Part shown: piece after piece, positions 61,291 to 64,000 of the stretch
Layout of the letters: the number at the start of each line of letters is the position of its first letter
Numbering within the stretch: position 1 is the first letter of the stretch
Source: JBGQOJ01 sp052119585
Lineage (GTDB): Bacteria; Pseudomonadota; Alphaproteobacteria; Rhodobacterales; Rhodobacteraceae
DNA length: 64,000 nt
NCBI RefSeq assembly: GCF_052119585.1
Contig: NZ_JBGQOJ010000018.1
Coordinates: forward strand, 1-64,000
Reading direction: 5' to 3'
The notes under the pieces: generated by a model
What the model was told of the DNA's origin: nothing
What the model saw: the letters and a program-made list of their open reading frames with translations, nothing else
The model's database searches: none
Made by a program: the position numbers and the translations under genes

Positions 61291-61826
61291 CAGGCCTGCC
61301 CCCCTTCATCGCGATCTTCGTCGTCGTCCTCGCGGCGGCGACGCAATCCGCTGATCAACAGCAGCACCCCGATACCGGCTGTAAACACAACGGCTGTTTC
61401 CCCAAGCGTATCATAGCCGCGATAACTGGCCAGAATGGCGGTCACGACGTTCGGAACGCCGATTTCGTGTGGGGTGCGCGCCAGATATTCGGGGGCGACA
61501 TGGAGTTGGGCAGGCGCGGCGGGATCCCCGAAATTCGGCATATCCAGCGTGCCATACATCAACGCGGCACCGGTGACGAGCACCACGAACAAGGGGACCA
61601 ATGGCGAATGTTTGCCCGGCTCTTCCTCGCGCGCGGTCAGGGCAAGCGTTCCCAGCATCAGGACGGTGGAAATGCCCGCGCCGACAGCGGCCTCGGTAAA
61701 GGCCACATCGACAGCATCCAGCGTGACCAGAAGCAACGCGGACAAAAGGCTGAACACACCCGACAGCATCACGATCGCGAACAAGCTGCGCACGCGCACC
61801 GCTGACACTGCGGTCACCACAAGCAT
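61290..61826 (-). CDS. DUF4040/MbhD-like subunit (C-terminal part of MrpA as a separate gene)
   Basis: A 178-residue membrane protein. It matches the DUF4040 module (MLSGVFSLLSALLLVTLDAVDVAFTEAAVGAGISTVLMLG), which in typical Mrp operons is the C-terminal part of MrpA. The C-terminal half resembles the MbhE-like region (TLGETAVVFTAGIGVLLL) and ends in a charged tail. The ATG at 61826 has no ribosome site. An in-frame ATC at 61859 sits after AGGTGAGCT and would add the residues IETFINIVLFT that complete the first helix. Confidence 0.85.
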   Translation of the reverse strand: MLVVTAVSAVRVRSLFAIVMLSGVFSLLSALLLVTLDAVDVAFTEAAVGAGISTVLMLGTLALTAREEEPGKHSPLVPLFVVLVTGAALMYGTLDMPNFGDPAAPAQLHVAPEYLARTPHEIGVPNVVTAILASYRGYDTLGETAVVFTAGIGVLLLISGLRRRREDDDEDRDEGGQA

Positions 61827-61902
61827 GGTGAAAAGAACGATATTGATGAAGGTTTCGATAGCTCACCTGCCGCTTTGATTATTTCCCGCGATCCGTGCCG
61901 GA

Positions 61903-62244
61903 TCAGGACTGTTTCTTTGGTTCCGTGCCCGTCAGGCCCTGTGCTTCTTTCGGGCGCAAACCCGAGATGAGTGCCGCATTCGCGACCGCATGCGTGGATG
62001 TCGGGCCGGTGACGAACAGGAACACACCGATGATGACCAGCTTGACCGCCACAAGCGTTGGCCCCGCCTGAAGCGCCATACCGCCCAGCAACAAGATCGC
62101 CCCTGCGGAATCGGTGATGGATGCCGCGTGAAGCCGCGCCCAGAAGTCGGGAAAACGCAACGTGCCAACGGCCCCCACGATGACAAAGAACGATCCCGTA
62201 AGGATAAGGGCCCAGCTCAGGACAAGGACAATGATGTCGGCCAT
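61903..62244 (-). CDS. mnhG: Antiporter subunit G
   Basis: A 113-residue three-helix membrane protein with the MnhG signature GTLRFPDFWARLHAAS. It begins two bases after mnhF and is an assembly subunit. Its C-terminus is a charged cytoplasmic tail. Confidence 0.92.
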   Translation of the reverse strand: MADIIVLVLSWALILTGSFFVIVGAVGTLRFPDFWARLHAASITDSAGAILLLGGMALQAGPTLVAVKLVIIGVFLFVTGPTSTHAVANAALISGLRPKEAQGLTGTEPKKQS

Positions 62245-62246
62245 AC

Positions 62247-62543
62247 TTATGCCTCTTCTTTCGGGTCGGACGGCACGGGTACCACGCCACCAATGGAACG
62301 GTAGCGGAAGTATTTGAGGATCGCGATCGTGCCCACGAAATTGATCAGCGCGTAAAGCAGCGCGATATCAAGGAAATCGGGCCGCCCGTTCAAGAACCCG
62401 AGAATGCCGATGAACAGCACCGTATGTGTCCCAAAAGAGTTCACGGCAAGCACACGGTCATAAAGCGTCGGCCCAGAAATCAGGCGGATCAGGACAAGAA
62501 CCATCGCAATGAAAACGGCAATCGCCGCAACAGCAAACATCAT
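62247..62543 (-). CDS. mnhF: Antiporter subunit F
   Basis: A 98-residue three-helix membrane protein of the MrpF/PhaF family. The core RLISGPTLYDRVLAVNSFGT and FLDIALLYALINFVGTIAILKYF identifies it. The start overlaps the mnhE stop by four bases (ATGA). Confidence 0.92.
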   Translation of the reverse strand: MMFAVAAIAVFIAMVLVLIRLISGPTLYDRVLAVNSFGTHTVLFIGILGFLNGRPDFLDIALLYALINFVGTIAILKYFRYRSIGGVVPVPSDPKEEA

Positions 62544-63031
62544 GCAGCCCCCATGGCTTCGATCGCGGTGACCCTGCGATCCATATCCGCCAGCGCGATA
62601 TGGTCATGCGCCGAATAGGCTAGGGCGTGCACCAGAAAATGGCCCGGTTCGACCTCGACGGAAATTGTGCCGGGGGTCAAGGTGATGGAATTGGCAAAGA
62701 TAACCTGCCCCAGATCGCTGCGCTGGGTGTAGCGGACCGAAAACAAATGCTGCCGCATTTCCATGCCGGGCGACAGGACGATCTTTGTGACAGTCCAGTT
62801 CGCCTTTGCGATTTCGACCAGCAGCCAGACGATATACTGCGCGGTCTTGATCGGCTTCAGCCGGATATCAAGGTGATCCCCATCGACGGCATCCATGCGT
62901 TTCGCCACAAGGACAACAACCAGAACCGAGGCAACCCCGAAGCCGATTATCAGCGGTTCATACAACCCGGACATCAAAAGCCAGAGCGCCATGAGTATAA
63001 ATGCCGTACCGATCGTTCGCACCCGATTCAC
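62540..63031 (-). CDS. mnhE: Antiporter subunit E
   Basis: A 163-residue membrane protein of the MnhE family with two or three N-terminal helices and a cytoplasmic domain. Family segments are YIVWLLVEIAKANWTVTKIVL and FANSITLTPGTISVEVEPGHFLVHAL. It opens the leftward Mrp cluster. Translation begins at GTG 63031, following GGACATAG. Confidence 0.92.
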   Translation of the reverse strand: MNRVRTIGTAFILMALWLLMSGLYEPLIIGFGVASVLVVVLVAKRMDAVDGDHLDIRLKPIKTAQYIVWLLVEIAKANWTVTKIVLSPGMEMRQHLFSVRYTQRSDLGQVIFANSITLTPGTISVEVEPGHFLVHALAYSAHDHIALADMDRRVTAIEAMGAA

Positions 63032-63404
63032 CCTATGTCCCGTTCGCCATCCCGCAGCGCCCTACCTGATCTTTACGGCGGTTTTTACGCCAGTGTTACG
63101 CACTCTATAAAAAAGAATGGTGGCGGTGTATACATCCGCGGGCAAGAGTTTCTTAATTCTGCCCTTGATAGGGGTCACGCGCCAGATCGGCTGTGCGCGG
63201 CGGCAAAGCGCCTGTATCTGTAAATATACCGTGTGATTTTGCCCAAAATCAGCCGTAATGCAGGGATACAGGTTGCATAAAAGGCAGGTCAGAGCACATA
63301 GTCACCAACAGGTTCAGCCCGTTCGGTATACTATTGTTAGGGCATGACCAGTAAGCTTGCGGAGCCAAGCAAGCATGGCAATTGAATGAGCGGGACAGAT
63401 CCCA
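63032..63404. other. Divergent intergenic region between mnhE and the capsule exporter
   Basis: 373 bases with no credible gene. It is less GC-rich than the surroundings. A TATACT at 63329-63334 could be a -10 box for the rightward gene, but no matching -35 is clear. Confidence 0.45.
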
Positions 63405-64000
63405 ATGTTGGAGTTCGCGAACGTCAGTAAGTCCTTTTGGACCGGGAAACAGCGCAAGGTTATTCTTGACCGGGCGTCGTTTCGCGTGGAACGCGGCAAT
63501 TCTCTGGGCATTCTTGCCCCCAACGGCACCGGCAAGACCACGATCATCAATATGATGGCCGGACTGGAAAAGCCCGATGAGGGCGAGATCAGGCGGTCGT
63601 GTCGCATATCCTTTCCGCTGGGGTTCATGGGCGGCGTCGTGAACAAGCATACCGGCATGGAAAATGCCCGCTTCATCGCGCGGCTCTATCAGCTTGACCC
63701 CGATTACGTCGAAGCCTTCTGTCGCTGGCTGTGCGGGATCGAGGAATATTTCGACATGCCCGTCGGCACCTATAGTTCGGGGATGCGGTCGCGGTTCTGT
63801 TTTGCCCTGATGCTGGCGCTGGATTTCGATATATACCTGATCGACGAGGGCATGCCGAGCAGCACGGATATCGAGTTCAACAGAAAAGCCGGTTCCATCC
63901 TGAAGGAGCGGTTTGAAAATACGACTGTGATTATCGTCTCGCATCAGCCAGAGACGCTTGAAAAGTTCTGCCGCTCTGCCGCCGTGTTGCGGGACGGGCA
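63405..64000 (+). CDS. Capsular polysaccharide ABC exporter ATP-binding protein (partial, runs off right edge)
   Basis: At least 198 residues of an ABC ATPase of the KpsT/CtrD/Wzt class. It drives export of capsule or O-polysaccharide. Walker A is APNGTGKTT. The signature is YSSGMRSR, and Walker B is IYLIDEGMPSS, where the residue after the aspartate is glutamate. The H-loop is VSHQPE. The ATG at 63405 begins the similarity. The gene continues beyond the window, where a membrane partner is expected. Confidence 0.9.
   Translation, partial: MLEFANVSKSFWTGKQRKVILDRASFRVERGNSLGILAPNGTGKTTIINMMAGLEKPDEGEIRRSCRISFPLGFMGGVVNKHTGMENARFIARLYQLDPDYVEAFCRWLCGIEEYFDMPVGTYSSGMRSRFCFALMLALDFDIYLIDEGMPSSTDIEFNRKAGSILKERFENTTVIIVSHQPETLEKFCRSAAVLRDG

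Noticed and set aside
63249..63944. Leftward 231-codon frame at the right edge
   Set aside because: It is antisense to the capsule ABC ATPase, which has all ABC motifs.

Overview
This window looks like chromosome from an alphaproteobacterium, most likely a marine Rhodobacterales (Roseobacter-type) organism. The base composition is GC-rich. The genes fit that group: a class I lysyl-tRNA synthetase, an NDUFS4-like complex I accessory protein, UvrB with a candidate GAAC-N7-GA(A/T)C LexA box, DUF4864, DUF4198 and DUF2254 proteins, and an mreBCD-mrdA-rodA block. No rRNA, CRISPR array, prophage or intact insertion sequence was found. The assignment is inference from gene content, and no species can be named.

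Layout. 1-3.3 kb: the decayed start of a response regulator, then a glycosyltransferase/sugar-phosphate transferase fusion and galU (exopolysaccharide). 2.8-5.9 kb: a cysteine-free molybdopterin-fold exported protein followed by a large hybrid sensor kinase. 6.2-9.3 kb: tRNA-Arg(UCU), the NDUFS4 homologue and uvrB. 9.5-11.6 kb: a leftward monooxygenase-like / rhodanese / NYN-ribonuclease operon facing a PNPOx-like gene. 11.6-22.5 kb: a beta-helix protein, small membrane and periplasmic proteins, lysK, terB, a PBP4-type peptidase, a DMT transporter, nadD, and a universal stress protein with a sodium:alanine symporter. 23-30.3 kb: ettA, a head-to-head HupE/COG5266 pair that may import a metal, a DEAD-box helicase and a DUF2254 protein. 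30.3-34.9 kb: the glycine cleavage operon gcvT-gcvH-gcvP under a tandem glycine riboswitch. 35-45.3 kb: gltX, a Tat-exported metallo-beta-lactamase-fold protein, an MFS exporter, a BKACE enzyme, a low-GC HEPN-like orphan, nadE, a secreted MORN-repeat protein and an SDR.

45.4-53.9 kb: leuA with a candidate leucine-rich leader peptide, then the cell-shape block mreB-mreC-mreD-mrdA-rodA and a hydroxyacid dehydrogenase. 53.9-55.3 kb: sseB and an iron-sulfur uracil-DNA glycosylase, leftward. 55.3-63.0 kb: a leftward ten-gene Mrp-type cation/proton antiporter cluster (E-F-G-A'-B-C-D-D-X-D) that lacks a full-length MrpA and has three MnhD-like subunits. 63.4 kb to the edge: the start of a capsular-polysaccharide ABC exporter ATPase. 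Surface polysaccharide genes therefore sit at both ends.

The most interesting signals are: the MORN protein built from an exact nine-unit duplication; the head-to-head HupE/COG5266 pair whose predicted mature proteins both start His-Glu; the leuA leader with competing RNA pairings; the unusual Mrp cluster; the cysteine-free SUOX-fold protein beside a sensor kinase; and a recurring gene-end motif (hairpin, then GAGTATTT or GGATATTT, then AGAAGAA-like) seen five times in sense orientation after genes.
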